Notes: generated from the letters alone by a model not told the origin. Positions 18,519 to 28,203 are shown, counted from the first letter of the stretch. The stretch is DNA of 64,000 nucleotides from Hungatella_A sp034142505 (GCA_034142505.1 JAWZDV010000095.1:1-64000); one strand, 5' to 3'. Made by a program: numbers and translations.

Positions 18519-19514
18519 TTATCCCAGAATCTCCCGGTACACCCGGAGCACATTCTGATGGAAAACAGCCTCGATCTCCGTGGTTGTGAAGCCCTCCCGC
18601 CTCATGGCCGCTTCCAGAATCGGCAGCCGGTCCGCGCTTCCCAGCTCCAGTTCCCCGGGAATGCCGTCGAAATCAGAGCCCAAACCGATGCACCCGATCC
18701 CTCCGATCATTTTCATATGTTTCATGTGGGCCACCATATCGGAAATCCGGCTGAGCCCCGGCTCCCCGTTCTCCCAGCTTCCGAGAAAAGCCGCGCAGTA
18801 GTTGATCCCTGCCACGCCGCCGCGTTTTGCCAGCTCCCGGATCATCTCATCCGTCAGGTTTCTGGCATGGCCGCACAGCGCCCTAGCGTTGGAATGGCTG
18901 GCCACAAACGGTTTCTTCGTATGCCGGAAGACATCCCAGATTCCGGCGTCATTCAGATGGGAGATATCAATGATCATCCCCAGCCGCTCCATCTCCTCCA
19001 CAAAGGCGATTCCGATTTCCGTAAGCCCGTGTTCCGTATCCGGCAGACACATTCCGGCATCCGGTCCCTCTAACATCACCTGGTTGGGATATCCCAGCTC
19101 ATTGGGAAAATTCCAGGTCAGCGTCATCATCCGCACGCCCAGTCTGTAAAAATCCCGGAGTGCTCCCAGACTTCCCTGGCAGACACCGCCTTCCTCCAAG
19201 GTAACCATGGCGGACATCTTCCCCGCCTTCCAGTTCTCCTCGATATCCCGGTAACACCGCACCACCCCAATCAAATCCCGGTGGGCTTCCATCTCCTGAT
19301 AAAACGTATCTAACAGTTCCATGGCATGGAAAAACGGTTCCTTCTCCCGCCCCAGGTGGGTAAACAGCGCGAAGTTCTGCATTCCGTAATCCCCGGCTTT
19401 CATCCGTTCCAAATCCAGGTTCAGACTGTTCTGTCTGACCGTCATTCCTCCTCCGCGCCTGTGGTCCTCATAGATTTCCGCGATAGTATCGCAGTGCATA
19501 TCAACAACTTTCAT
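18519..19514 (-). CDS. Membrane dipeptidase (peptidase family M19)
   Basis: Zinc-dependent dipeptidase-like protein of 331 residues. The metal motif VDMHCDT is at the N terminus (HxD), followed by TLEEGG with the bridging Glu, VDISHLND, VASHSNARALCGHARNLTDEMI and GSDFDGIPG, all conserved in renal-dipeptidase homologues. Bacterial members hydrolyse dipeptides, including D-residue forms. I placed the start at the ATG at 19514, where GGAGG lies five bases upstream; an earlier in-frame ATG at 19529 lacks a site. Confidence 0.92.
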   Translation of the reverse strand: MKVVDMHCDTIAEIYEDHRRGGGMTVRQNSLNLDLERMKAGDYGMQNFALFTHLGREKEPFFHAMELLDTFYQEMEAHRDLIGVVRCYRDIEENWKAGKMSAMVTLEEGGVCQGSLGALRDFYRLGVRMMTLTWNFPNELGYPNQVMLEGPDAGMCLPDTEHGLTEIGIAFVEEMERLGMIIDISHLNDAGIWDVFRHTKKPFVASHSNARALCGHARNLTDEMIRELAKRGGVAGINYCAAFLGSWENGEPGLSRISDMVAHMKHMKMIGGIGCIGLGSDFDGIPGELELGSADRLPILEAAMRREGFTTTEIEAVFHQNVLRVYREILG

Positions 19515-19572
19515 CTCATCCTCCGGCATTTTAAAATAACATCGTCATCTTTATTGTATTCTCTGATGCTGC

Positions 19573-19603
19573 AAAAAAGGCAGCCCATTTTCATGAGCCG
19601 CCT
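19573..19603 (-). terminator. Intrinsic terminator after the MacB-like permease
   Basis: Eleven-base-pair stem (19578-19588 with 19593-19603), tetraloop GAAA on the minus strand, then a U run (19573-19577). It separates the efflux operon from the dipeptidase gene. Confidence 0.85.
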
Positions 19604-19665
19604 GATTCTGACACTCTAACAAATTTTACTCCCGGACAGGGAAAAATGCAAGTGTCTTCACACCT

Positions 19666-20844
19666 CTACTCGCTCCGCAGCGCGTCAATGGGATTCAGTC
19701 CCGCGGCCCGCCTCGCCGGCGTATACCCGAAGAACAGGCCAATCGCCACGGAAACACTGAAGGAAATCAGCACGGCCGATGGGGTCGGTGTTGCATTTAA
19801 CCCTGCAAGGCCGCCCACCGCCGTGGTGGCGATGCAGCCGAGAATAATCCCCAGAATTCCCCCAAGAGAGCTCTGGACTGCCGCCTCGATGACGAACTGC
19901 TGGAGGATCACACTCTTCTTCGCTCCCAACGCTTTTCGGATACCGATCTCCCTGGTCCGCTCCGTCACCGACACCAGCATGATGTTCATCACGCCTACAC
20001 CGGCCACAAGCAGGGAGATTCCAGCGATCCCGCCAAGTCCGGCGGAAACCATGGCAATCATGGAATTCAGCGAATCCAGCATTTCACTCATGGCCGTCAC
20101 GGTAAATAAATCCTCATTCTTAAAGGTCTCCATCAGGAAATCGCTGATCAGCTCCGTGGCGTCACCGGCCTTATCCAAGTCACTGATTGTAAAGGTATAA
20201 TTGTTGATGTTGGCATTTCTGGAGAGCTTCACCGCACAGCTGTACGGCATCCACAGAAAGTCGTCGCTTCCTCCGTCCTTCAACTCCTCCTCATTCTGCC
20301 GCTCCACCACGCCCACCACTTGATAGGCATAACCGCCGATCTTGATGGTCTCACCGATGGCCTTCTCCGGGCTTCCATAAAGCTCCGTCGCCACAAAATA
20401 TCCGACCACGCAGACCTTCTGCCTGGACAAGATATCCGAGTACTGGATACCTCGCCCCACCTCCAGTTTATAATCCTTGATGCCCAGATAATCCTCACTG
20501 ACACCGGTGACACTGGTGGAGGACATGGTGTCATTGCCATGCTTCACGGCTGTGGACACCGTCACCTGGGGGGTCATGCGGTCAAAGGTATCGGTGTTCG
20601 CCTCATAGAACTCATACATTTCATCCACGGAAACCGACCGGGAGGACATGTTCATCATATTCACCGTCACCTGGTTGGTGCCCATGCTGGCAAAACTGTC
20701 CGTCATGTAGGACATATAGGCATTGACCAGACTCACCAGGATAATCACCGACGCCACGCCGATGATGATGCCCAGCATGGTCAAAAACGCCCGCATTTTA
20801 TTGCTCCATATACTTTTTAATGCCAGTTTAAATGACTGCAGCAT
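19666..20844 (-). CDS. MacB-type ABC transporter permease
   Basis: Permease of about 392 residues with the MacB/FtsX topology: an N-terminal helix (AFLTMLGIIIGVASVIILVS), a large extracytoplasmic domain (~45-270) and three C-terminal helices. The conserved segment VTERTREIGIRKALGAKKS precedes the second helix. Together with the adjacent ATPase and adaptor it forms a tripartite-like efflux or mechanotransmission system. The start is uncertain: I favour 20844, which gives the usual MLQSFKLALKSI opening; 20856 is possible. It overlaps the ATPase stop. Confidence 0.9.
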   Translation of the reverse strand: MLQSFKLALKSIWSNKMRAFLTMLGIIIGVASVIILVSLVNAYMSYMTDSFASMGTNQVTVNMMNMSSRSVSVDEMYEFYEANTDTFDRMTPQVTVSTAVKHGNDTMSSTSVTGVSEDYLGIKDYKLEVGRGIQYSDILSRQKVCVVGYFVATELYGSPEKAIGETIKIGGYAYQVVGVVERQNEEELKDGGSDDFLWMPYSCAVKLSRNANINNYTFTISDLDKAGDATELISDFLMETFKNEDLFTVTAMSEMLDSLNSMIAMVSAGLGGIAGISLLVAGVGVMNIMLVSVTERTREIGIRKALGAKKSVILQQFVIEAAVQSSLGGILGIILGCIATTAVGGLAGLNATPTPSAVLISFSVSVAIGLFFGYTPARRAAGLNPIDALRSE

Positions 20845-21535
20845 ATTCTTCCACATCTCCGTCAAAATTAATCTTTCCATCGTGAATCCGTACGACCCGC
20901 TCCGCCTCCATGGCGATGCTGCTGTCATGGGTGATCATCACGATGGTATTGCCTTCCCGGTTTAACTGCTTTAAGAAATCCAGCACCTCCCGGCTGGTTC
21001 TGGAATCCAGGGCGCCGGTTGGCTCATCCGCCAGAATCAGGGATGGAGAGCCGGCCAGGGCCCTGGCGATGGACACCCTCTGCTGCTGGCCGCCGGAAAG
21101 CTGGTTGGGGAGGTTCTTCCATTTTTCCCTAAGTCCCACCCGTTCAAGCGATTCCAGCGCTTTCTCCCTGCGCTCCGCGGCGCCGACACCCGCGTATAAC
21201 AGGGGCAGCTCCACATTTTCCAGAAGGTTCTGCTTTGGCAGCAGATTATACTGCTGGAAAATGAAGCCGATCATCTTGTTGCGGATCTCGGCCAGCTGGT
21301 TGTCGCTCATCTGGCCGACGTCCTCTCCGCCTAAGATATATTCCCCGTCTGTCGGCACATCCAGGGCGCCGATGATGTTCATCAGCGTGGACTTGCCGCT
21401 TCCCGATTTGCCAACGATGGCGACAAACTCCCCATACTGGATTGTCAGACTGATCCCGTCATTGGCCCGGACCAGTTCCTCGCCCATCTGGTATAATTTA
21501 TGGATATCCTTCAGTTCAATCAATGGCCCTGTCAT
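20828..21535 (-). CDS. MacB/LolD-type ABC transporter ATP-binding protein
   Basis: ATPase of 235 residues with Walker A GKSGSGKST, signature QLSGGQQQRVSIARALA, Walker B LILADEPTGALDS and switch ITHDSS. This is the pattern of the MacB/LolD family, with DEPTGALD diagnostic. The ATG at 21535 has AGGAGG nine bases upstream and is preferred over the longer open frame to 21655, whose extra N terminus is charged and unlike the family. It is encoded between the adaptor and permease genes of the same operon. Confidence 0.94.
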   Translation of the reverse strand: MTGPLIELKDIHKLYQMGEELVRANDGISLTIQYGEFVAIVGKSGSGKSTLMNIIGALDVPTDGEYILGGEDVGQMSDNQLAEIRNKMIGFIFQQYNLLPKQNLLENVELPLLYAGVGAAERREKALESLERVGLREKWKNLPNQLSGGQQQRVSIARALAGSPSLILADEPTGALDSRTSREVLDFLKQLNREGNTIVMITHDSSIAMEAERVVRIHDGKINFDGDVEEYAAVI

Positions 21536-21694
21536 GTCTGCCTTCCTCCTGTTATGCTGTCTATCAGCTTTCGTTCCGACCGTCATCTTCCCGGTCCGCG
21601 GTTCTCCTGCATTCCGGTCTTCTGTACTTCGTTCTTCCGGTCTTCTGCACTTCATTCTTCCGCGCTGCAGGCTTTCGCATTGCGGCCTTCCGCG

Positions 21695-23566
21695 TTACGG
21701 TCTTCCGCCACCCGGACCACCGCCGCCAGGTCCGCCTCCGCCAGGTCCGCCTCCCATGTTACCGCCGCCTCCAGGCATCATCATCTCCATAGAGAAGGAT
21801 GACGACGCGGTGGATTCCGCCACATAGACCACATCCCCCTCGGAGAGTCCGCTCACAATCTCCACAAACTCATCGTTGATCAGCCCCGTCTCCACATCCA
21901 CCGAGCGGAATCCGGCCGGCACCGCGCCACTTGCTTCCTTCACCGTGTCATCCTTCACGTAGACCTTATTTCCACGCATCAGCGAATCAACCGGAACCAC
22001 CAGGGCATTTTCCGCCTCCTCCAGGATAATCTGTCCGTCCACATTCATGCCCGGCAGCAGACCTCCCACCTCATCCAGTGTCACCGTCACCGGATAATTG
22101 GTGACGCCGTTGGAGTTGGAACTTGCCAAGCTGACATTGGTGACCTTGCCGCTGAATGTCTGATTCTCAAACGCGTCCGCCGTCACCACCACCGACTGGC
22201 CTACTTGGACGCTCTGAACATCCAGCTCATCCACGGACATCTCAAAGGTCACCTGGGATAGATCATAGATCGTCGCCAGCGTCACCGCGCCGGAATTGCC
22301 TCCGGCGCTGATCTTATCGCCGGCTTTCACACTTTTGGTAATCACCTGGCCGGAAATCGGCGCCGTAATCGTATAATTCTCATAGGAATCCTGGGTGCTG
22401 TCCACCTTGCTCCTGGCCGACTCCAGACTCTCCTGCGCCTTATCCATAGAATCCTTGTAACTTCTCACCAGACTGTCCGCGGTTTTATTTGTCATGCGGA
22501 AAACCGCGGTGCCTTTGCCCACATAATCCCCTTCCGCCACAACCATGGATTCCACCTCCACGACCGACGCCAAATCGGCGCTCATCACCGTATCCACACT
22601 GGCTGCAAAGGTTCCTTCCAGCGCGCAGGAGAAATCACCGACTGTCACCGTGGCCGTGTGGGCTGTCGTCAGGCCACCCGGATTCTCCACCTCTAAAGTC
22701 ACATACCGCACCAGCCGGCCGCCCGTCAAAGTCTCTTCCATATTGCTGACCGCTACAACCGTCCCAAGAAGCTGCTCGCCGGTCTCCGTCAGCGTCACCA
22801 CCCCCTGGTTTCCGGCTCCGATGGCCGCCGCTTCCCCGGACAGAAACGGAACACGGATTTTCATCACCTTATCATTGTAAATGTCGGCAATCTTTGTATT
22901 GCCGCTCACCTTATCCCCGGCCTTGATGTACAGCGTCTTGATAAATCCGGTCTCCGTGGACTTGTAGGTATTGCCGCTGTAACGGTCCACCGCCTCGTTA
23001 TAGTCCTCCACCGCCAAATCATAGGAGGTCTGGGCCCGCTCCAGGGAATTCTGGGCCGACTGCAGTTCCGACTCCATGGAGGACGCGTCGATGGTGTAAA
23101 GCACCTGTCCCTTCTCCACCTGATCTCCCTCCTCAAAATCCGCCGTGATCACCTCGCCGGAAGCCAGAGCCGTCACATTGTAGGTATCCTTTGGGGAAAT
23201 GGTTCCCGAGGAGGACAGTTCCGAGGTAATGCTTCGTCTCTCCACCGTGGCCGTCTTCTGGACAGCGGCCCCGGCATTGGCCTTTTTAGGCCCCCCCAGG
23301 AACTTCGGTACGATGACAATCACAGCCGCCAGCACCGCCACAACTGCTGCACACCGGATGATCTTCTGTTTTTTCGTCGTCTTTCCCAGCTTCTTTTTCT
23401 TCCCTGCTGTTTTGCTGTCTCCATTCGGGAGTTTCCTCTTGAACACGGCTGCCAGCGCCTTGAACGGCGAAGCTTTCTTCTCCTTCCCGCGGTCTCCGGT
23501 CCCGGGGATTTCCTGTCCCATCTCCTCTGCTCCTGTCAGCTTCTCATAATCGAATTTATTTGCCAT
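21695..23566 (-). CDS. MacA/HlyD-type periplasmic-adaptor-like efflux protein
   Basis: Membrane-fusion-type protein of 623 residues. A cytoplasmic N-terminal stretch rich in Lys (~1-65) precedes one membrane helix (~70-90). The extracytoplasmic part has lipoyl-like halves (SGEVITADFEEGDQVEKGQ; APISGQVITKSVKAGDKIS), coiled coils (~155-200 and ~370-400) and a beta-barrel region. The C terminus ends in a low-complexity Gly/Pro-rich tail (GGGPGGGG-like repeats), unusual for the family. It is first in an operon with the MacB-type ATPase and permease. The exported substrate is unknown. Confidence 0.9.
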   Translation of the reverse strand: MANKFDYEKLTGAEEMGQEIPGTGDRGKEKKASPFKALAAVFKRKLPNGDSKTAGKKKKLGKTTKKQKIIRCAAVVAVLAAVIVIVPKFLGGPKKANAGAAVQKTATVERRSITSELSSSGTISPKDTYNVTALASGEVITADFEEGDQVEKGQVLYTIDASSMESELQSAQNSLERAQTSYDLAVEDYNEAVDRYSGNTYKSTETGFIKTLYIKAGDKVSGNTKIADIYNDKVMKIRVPFLSGEAAAIGAGNQGVVTLTETGEQLLGTVVAVSNMEETLTGGRLVRYVTLEVENPGGLTTAHTATVTVGDFSCALEGTFAASVDTVMSADLASVVEVESMVVAEGDYVGKGTAVFRMTNKTADSLVRSYKDSMDKAQESLESARSKVDSTQDSYENYTITAPISGQVITKSVKAGDKISAGGNSGAVTLATIYDLSQVTFEMSVDELDVQSVQVGQSVVVTADAFENQTFSGKVTNVSLASSNSNGVTNYPVTVTLDEVGGLLPGMNVDGQIILEEAENALVVPVDSLMRGNKVYVKDDTVKEASGAVPAGFRSVDVETGLINDEFVEIVSGLSEGDVVYVAESTASSSFSMEMMMPGGGGNMGGGPGGGGPGGGGPGGGRP

Positions 23567-23622
23567 CTGTTTCTCTCCACCTGCTTTATAATCGTATCAT
23601 CCTCTGATTTTTCATAACATCT

Positions 23623-24711
23623 TTAATCTTCTATATAATCAAGCACCGTGTACGTCTCCGTCCCATTGGCATCCTGCGTCACCTGACAGATCAGGGCCAC
23701 GGTATCTCCCACCTTCAGCGTTCCATAGATAGAAAATGCAAACTGCAGGTCCGAAGTATCCAGCTTATAGGAAATCCCGCTGCTATCCAGCTCCACGGCG
23801 CTCGGTGTCAGCACATCCGCCGAGCTGTAATAAATCGAGGTGATCTCTCCCCGCACCACCGACCGGTTGGCTTCATCATCTCCGCTCTCCGAATAAGCCC
23901 AGACCGTCTTGGAGGTCGCGTTGTAATAAATCACCACATAACCATCCGACTGTTGCACACTCTTCAGCTCACTGTTGCTGCTGGGCGAGCCATTCAGGAA
24001 GATGTTGGCCTCGCTGGCCGAAAACGGCACATAATCCCAGACACTGCGGCTCCTCGTCACCACCTTCGGCCCCTTCAGCGCATTGTCCGCGATCGTAAGC
24101 GGATTGATCTCCCCATCGGAGGTCACCTCATATCCCAGCGTCTTGCAGTACGGACTGCCGCTTGTGGTATCTGTCCGCAGCAGATTGTAAAACAGATTGA
24201 TACAGTCGGTTTTATCGAGAATCTCCGACGGTTCCTTCGTAATCTCTTCATTTAATTCCAGATAATAATACTTATTCAGCCTTCCCCCTGTCTGGTCGCC
24301 GGAAAAACTGTCGTTGGTGTATCCCAAAAGCGCCAGCACGCCGCGGATGGCATCCTGCAGAGTGACCGGGTCATCCGGCCGGAAATTGCCCCCCAAATAC
24401 CCGCTCATCCATCCCTGGTCCACGGCTATCCTGATTTTTGCGGCATACTCACTGGTCTTTGGCACATCCGCAAACACGGACGTCGCGCTGGTCTGGGAAA
24501 CCGCGCTTTTATAAGAAGTGGCGTTGACCAGCATACTGGCGAACTCCGCCCTGGTGACCACAGCCTCCGTATTCGTAACCGAGGCAATCCCCGCTAAACC
24601 GATCACCTTTTTTCTCAACGCAAAATCCGTGGACGCTTCCGCCGTCATAGGCATTGCCGCCACCGCTACGGCCGCCGCCGTCAGGGAAGCCGCTATCCGA
24701 TATCTGTTCAT
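23623..24711 (-). CDS. Secreted protein with S-layer homology (SLH) domains
   Basis: Protein of 362 residues with a signal peptide (MNRYRIAASL then an Ala/Val-rich core, cleavage near AEAS). SLH-like repeats follow: VTRAEFASMLVNA, VFADVPKTSEYAAKIRIAVDQGWMSGY and RPDDPVTLQDAIRGVLALLGY. Only about two repeats are recognisable instead of the usual three. The C-terminal ~200 residues are not recognised. SLH domains anchor proteins to pyruvylated wall polymers. The ATG at 24711 has GAGGAG eight bases upstream. It lies 56 bases upstream of the adaptor gene and may be cotranscribed with it. Confidence 0.78.
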   Translation of the reverse strand: MNRYRIAASLTAAAVAVAAMPMTAEASTDFALRKKVIGLAGIASVTNTEAVVTRAEFASMLVNATSYKSAVSQTSATSVFADVPKTSEYAAKIRIAVDQGWMSGYLGGNFRPDDPVTLQDAIRGVLALLGYTNDSFSGDQTGGRLNKYYYLELNEEITKEPSEILDKTDCINLFYNLLRTDTTSGSPYCKTLGYEVTSDGEINPLTIADNALKGPKVVTRSRSVWDYVPFSASEANIFLNGSPSSNSELKSVQQSDGYVVIYYNATSKTVWAYSESGDDEANRSVVRGEITSIYYSSADVLTPSAVELDSSGISYKLDTSDLQFAFSIYGTLKVGDTVALICQVTQDANGTETYTVLDYIED

Positions 24712-24811
24712 CTTTAAAACTCCTCTCACTGCCATTTCATTCCTTTTTCTTTAACATTAACAGCATTTTGTGTTCAATTTGTGTTTTTCGTCCAGGAATT
24801 TCCAATTACGT

Positions 24812-24851
24812 AAAAAAATACACAGAGAGCAGAATTTCCGCATCTCTGTGT
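24812..24851 (-). terminator. Intrinsic terminator of the patatin gene
   Basis: ACACAGAG and CTCTGTGT arms (24820-24851) close a hairpin, followed by seven U residues on the minus strand (24812-24818). Confidence 0.85.
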
Positions 24852-24874
24852 CATAATCCATCAATCTATGAAAT

Positions 24875-25735
24875 TTACAAACCGATATTCAGGTACTCCT
24901 TCAGGGCCGGAAGCTTCTCCTCCCCGATTCTGCGACCCTCGGCGTACAGCGCTTTCAACTTTTCCGCGTCCTGCTCCACCCGGGAAACCAGCACCGGAAA
25001 TTCCGGGCGGATCACGAAGATTTTTCCCTCCGCCTCCAGCTGGTCGATCTCTTCCTGCATCCGGTTGTACCGCTCCGGCACCTCCTCCAAGGACGCCCGC
25101 AGCTTAGGCAGCGGAGCGAAATACCGGTCATAGCCCCTCTTCGTCAGCCGGTCCACCGGTTTCTTCCGGTAGCCGTGCTGTCTGGTGAGAATCACCACCA
25201 CCTTCTCATACCCCAGATCCAAGGCCCTCTGATAAGCGATCGGCAGGGAAATGCCGCCGTCCAAGTACTTCTTTCCCTCCACTGTGATCATCTTTGACAG
25301 CACCGGCATGCTGCAGGAGGCCTGCACCGCCGCGTACATTTCCGTGCACACGCCCTTCTCAAAGAATACGGGCTGCCCCGTCTTACATCTGGTAGCCACC
25401 ACCTCGAACCGCTGTGGCGACTGTTCGAACCCCTCAAAGTCAAAGGGGATCAACTCCGTGCTCAGTTCCCCGAACAGAAAGTCAAAGTTGAAAATCAACC
25501 GGTTCTTGATCATATTACGGAAACTCATATACCGCTTGTCATGCAGATATTCCGTGTTCACCTTCAGCGTCCGTCCCACCTGCTTTGATATATAATTCAA
25601 CCCGCACATGGAACCTGCGGACACCCCGTTCACATAGGACAGCTCGATCTCCTGCTCCAGCATCACGTCCAGCACACCGGACGTAAACATACTCCGCAGG
25701 GAGCCGCCCTCAAGCACCAATGCTCCATCTATCAT
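24875..25735 (-). CDS. Patatin-like phospholipase
   Basis: Serine acyl hydrolase of 286 residues. The oxyanion-hole stretch LEGGSLRSMFTSGVLD opens the protein. The nucleophile elbow is GVSAGS (~41), and the catalytic Asp is in the DGGISLPIAY motif (~165), giving the patatin Ser-Asp dyad. It resembles the bacterial YjjU/RssA branch. Substrate and location are not evident and there is no signal peptide. The ATG follows GAGGTGATGAG. Confidence 0.9.
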   Translation of the reverse strand: MIDGALVLEGGSLRSMFTSGVLDVMLEQEIELSYVNGVSAGSMCGLNYISKQVGRTLKVNTEYLHDKRYMSFRNMIKNRLIFNFDFLFGELSTELIPFDFEGFEQSPQRFEVVATRCKTGQPVFFEKGVCTEMYAAVQASCSMPVLSKMITVEGKKYLDGGISLPIAYQRALDLGYEKVVVILTRQHGYRKKPVDRLTKRGYDRYFAPLPKLRASLEEVPERYNRMQEEIDQLEAEGKIFVIRPEFPVLVSRVEQDAEKLKALYAEGRRIGEEKLPALKEYLNIGL

Positions 25736-25810
25736 CTCATCACCTCAACTCCTCATATTTCCGGGCCAGCGAAATCCCCGCCGGCCCGAAGTGAATACTC
25801 CTATTCCATG

Positions 25811-27364
25811 TTACATCAGCGGCGCAATCAGCCGCAGCGCCCGGCCGGACAGCTTTTTCATCAGAGGATATTTCCTGCAGTCCTCTTTCGTGATCAGCTG
25901 GCACTGTCCCAGCGTCTTCTGAAAGTCCGCCTCCACGTCCTTCACCACCGCGTTTTTATACAGGTAAGCCGCACATTCAAAATGCAGGTACAGGCTCCGG
26001 TAATCCAGGTTGATGGTTCCCACCACCGCTTTCTCGTTGTCGCTGATAAACATTTTCGCATGGACAAAGCCCGGTGTAAATTCGTAGATCTTCACACCTG
26101 CGTCAATCAGTTCCTCATAGTAAGTTCTCGCCAGCAGATAGGCATACTTTTTATCCGGAATGTGGGGCATGATAATCACCGTCTCCACCCCCCGCTTCGC
26201 CGCGTAGGTCAGCGCCATGATCATATCGTCATCCAGAATCAAATACGGCGTCATGATATGCACGTATTTCCTCGCCTGGTACAGAATATCGAGATAAACG
26301 TGTTCCCCCACGGTCTCATGGTCCAGGGGACTGTCCCCGTAAGGCATGACAAAACCGTTCATATCAAGTTCCGGCGGATAAAAATACTCCGGGTCCCGCA
26401 GATAGTTCTCATACTGCTCCGGCGTCCGCTCCGTGATCCCCCACAGCTGGAGGAACATCATTGTAAAGCTGGTCACCGCGTCGCCCTTCAGCATGATCGC
26501 GGTATCCTTCCAGTAACCGAACCGCTCCTTCCGGTTGATATATTCGTCCGCAAGATTGATGCCCCCGGTAAATGCCGTATGTCCGTCAATCACCACGATT
26601 TTTCTATGGTCCCGGTTATTCTGGTAGGAGGACAATGCCGGACGGATAGGCGAGAACATTTTCGCCCGGATGCCCTTCTTCTCCAACTCCTTCGGATAGT
26701 GGTAAGGCAGCAGCACCAGACAGCACATGCCGTCATACATCACCCGGACCTCCACGCCCTCCTTCACCTTCCGCTCCAGAATCTCCAAGATGGCGTTCCA
26801 CATCTCCCCCCGCTCCACGATAAAATATTCCATGAAAATGTAGCGTTTCGCCTGTTCCAGTTCCTGTTTCAACTGCTCGAACTTCTCTTCACCGGAGGAA
26901 AAATATTTTACATAGGTATGGTCATAAATGGGAAATCCGCCGTAATTCCGGACGTATTCCGCCAGATTGCTGACCCGCAGGCTCTCTTTCCTCAACTTCT
27001 TTTCCACCCGCTCCTCCTGGCGCAGACAAGGTTTCGTCTCTTCTGCCATACGGGCCGCCCGCTTGGCAATCAGCTTGACGCCGATCTCCAATTCCACATA
27101 CAGATAAAACAGGGCGCCAAACACGGGAATGACTAACACCGGCACAATCCAGGCCAGTTTAAAACTGCTGTTCTCCCTCTTGTTAATAATATATAATACC
27201 ACAAAAGCGCCCAGGAAAGTAAAGGTCCAGTAGGCGTAAACCAGGTATTTATCCGCCAGCCAGCGAAACGTCCCAAACAGGATCAGAATCTGGATCAGCA
27301 TGAATACCACCACAAACGCGGTGCGCCCGAAGACAATTCTGAGTAACCCTTTTAATTTTTTCAT
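25811..27364 (-). CDS. cls: Cardiolipin synthase (phospholipase D family)
   Basis: Membrane phosphatidyltransferase of 517 residues. Two N-terminal membrane helices (~12-60) precede two HKD catalytic motifs: DHRKIVVIDG (~255) and HAKMFISDNEKAVVG (~440). Both have the full H-K-D set plus downstream GG and N residues. This is the ClsA-type architecture that joins two phosphatidylglycerol molecules. The start ATG follows the GGAGG by about 13 bases, and that site lies inside an inverted repeat (27377-27442). Confidence 0.93.
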   Translation of the reverse strand: MKKLKGLLRIVFGRTAFVVVFMLIQILILFGTFRWLADKYLVYAYWTFTFLGAFVVLYIINKRENSSFKLAWIVPVLVIPVFGALFYLYVELEIGVKLIAKRAARMAEETKPCLRQEERVEKKLRKESLRVSNLAEYVRNYGGFPIYDHTYVKYFSSGEEKFEQLKQELEQAKRYIFMEYFIVERGEMWNAILEILERKVKEGVEVRVMYDGMCCLVLLPYHYPKELEKKGIRAKMFSPIRPALSSYQNNRDHRKIVVIDGHTAFTGGINLADEYINRKERFGYWKDTAIMLKGDAVTSFTMMFLQLWGITERTPEQYENYLRDPEYFYPPELDMNGFVMPYGDSPLDHETVGEHVYLDILYQARKYVHIMTPYLILDDDMIMALTYAAKRGVETVIIMPHIPDKKYAYLLARTYYEELIDAGVKIYEFTPGFVHAKMFISDNEKAVVGTINLDYRSLYLHFECAAYLYKNAVVKDVEADFQKTLGQCQLITKEDCRKYPLMKKLSGRALRLIAPLM

Positions 27365-27376
27365 TCGAATAAAAAT

Positions 27377-27442
27377 GCCTCCTGCCCGTATCTTAATGGT
27401 GTCTATTGTAACTCATACCATTCAAAATATCAAGCAGGAGGC
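27377..27442 (-). promoter_or_regulatory. cls promoter nested in an inverted repeat that contains its ribosome site
   Basis: Minus-strand TTGATA (27428-27433) and TACAAT (27405-27410) are spaced by 17 bases. They sit between perfect nine-base arms GCCTCCTGC and GCAGGAGGC (27434-27442 and 27377-27385). The proximal arm holds the cls Shine-Dalgarno sequence. RNA started at this promoter lacks the distal arm, whereas read-through RNA from ribU contains both. Confidence 0.6.
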
Positions 27443-27481
27443 CGTCTTTTACACGGTGTTTTCCGTCAATTCGTAACTGTT

Positions 27482-28117
27482 CTATGCCTGTTCCTTCACC
27501 CGTTTTCTGCCCAGCGGACCGGACATATGGATGATGATACTGATTCGTTTGTAGACCAGAGCGGTGATTAAGGATACCACGGCGCCCTTGATCAAATTAA
27601 ATGGCCCCACACACAGAATAACAAAGGTCCACACATTGGACACCGCCGGGTTGATCACGGCCCCCGCCTTGATAATGGTGTCTAACGGCATAAAGTTGGA
27701 ATAAAATGGCAGCATCACAAGCGCGTTGCCGATGACGCCGATGATGACAAAACTGATGGTTCCCACGATCATACCGATGACAGCGCCCTTCTTGGTCTTA
27801 TTCACCTTATAAATCCATCCGGCCGGCAGAATCATGGCACAGCCGAAACAGAAGTTGGCCAGCTCACCCACAAACCCGGTGGAGGTCGGTTTGATCAGCA
27901 GCTTCACCAGCACCTTCACCAGCTCAATCACCACGCCGGCCAGCGGTCCCAGAGAAAAGGTCCCCACCAGCACCGGTATCTCGCTTAAATCCAGGCCATA
28001 GAAGGACGGTGCAATAAACGGAAGCGGAAACTCAAACACCATCAGCACCGCCGCCAGCGCCCCGAACATTCCCATCAGCACCACATTTTTCACGTTCCAC
28101 AACTTACTCTGTTTCAT
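27482..28117 (-). CDS. ribU: Riboflavin ECF transporter substrate-binding component RibU
   Basis: Membrane S component of an energy-coupling-factor transporter, 211 residues with about six hydrophobic segments. The assignment rests on the FMN riboswitch directly upstream together with RibU-like motifs (FEFPLPFIAPSFYGLDLSEIPVLVG and VKVLVKLLI). It binds riboflavin outside the cell and uses a shared EcfT-EcfA module. The ATG at 28117 has AAGGAGG seven bases upstream; the open frame to 28258 reaches into the riboswitch terminator and is not the start. Confidence 0.93.
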   Translation of the reverse strand: MKQSKLWNVKNVVLMGMFGALAAVLMVFEFPLPFIAPSFYGLDLSEIPVLVGTFSLGPLAGVVIELVKVLVKLLIKPTSTGFVGELANFCFGCAMILPAGWIYKVNKTKKGAVIGMIVGTISFVIIGVIGNALVMLPFYSNFMPLDTIIKAGAVINPAVSNVWTFVILCVGPFNLIKGAVVSLITALVYKRISIIIHMSGPLGRKRVKEQA

Positions 28118-28203
28118 TTCATTTCCTCCTTGATTGTTCAAGTTCATCTTTAAGAGGAGGGATGGAATTGTGTTTAGGGTATCCATGACATCATCCTGTA
28201 ATA

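Noticed and set aside
21536..21694. CTTCCG-rich low-complexity stretch between adaptor and ATPase genes as a repeat element
   Set aside because: The short motifs are irregular and have no clear period; it looks like an ordinary low-complexity spacer.
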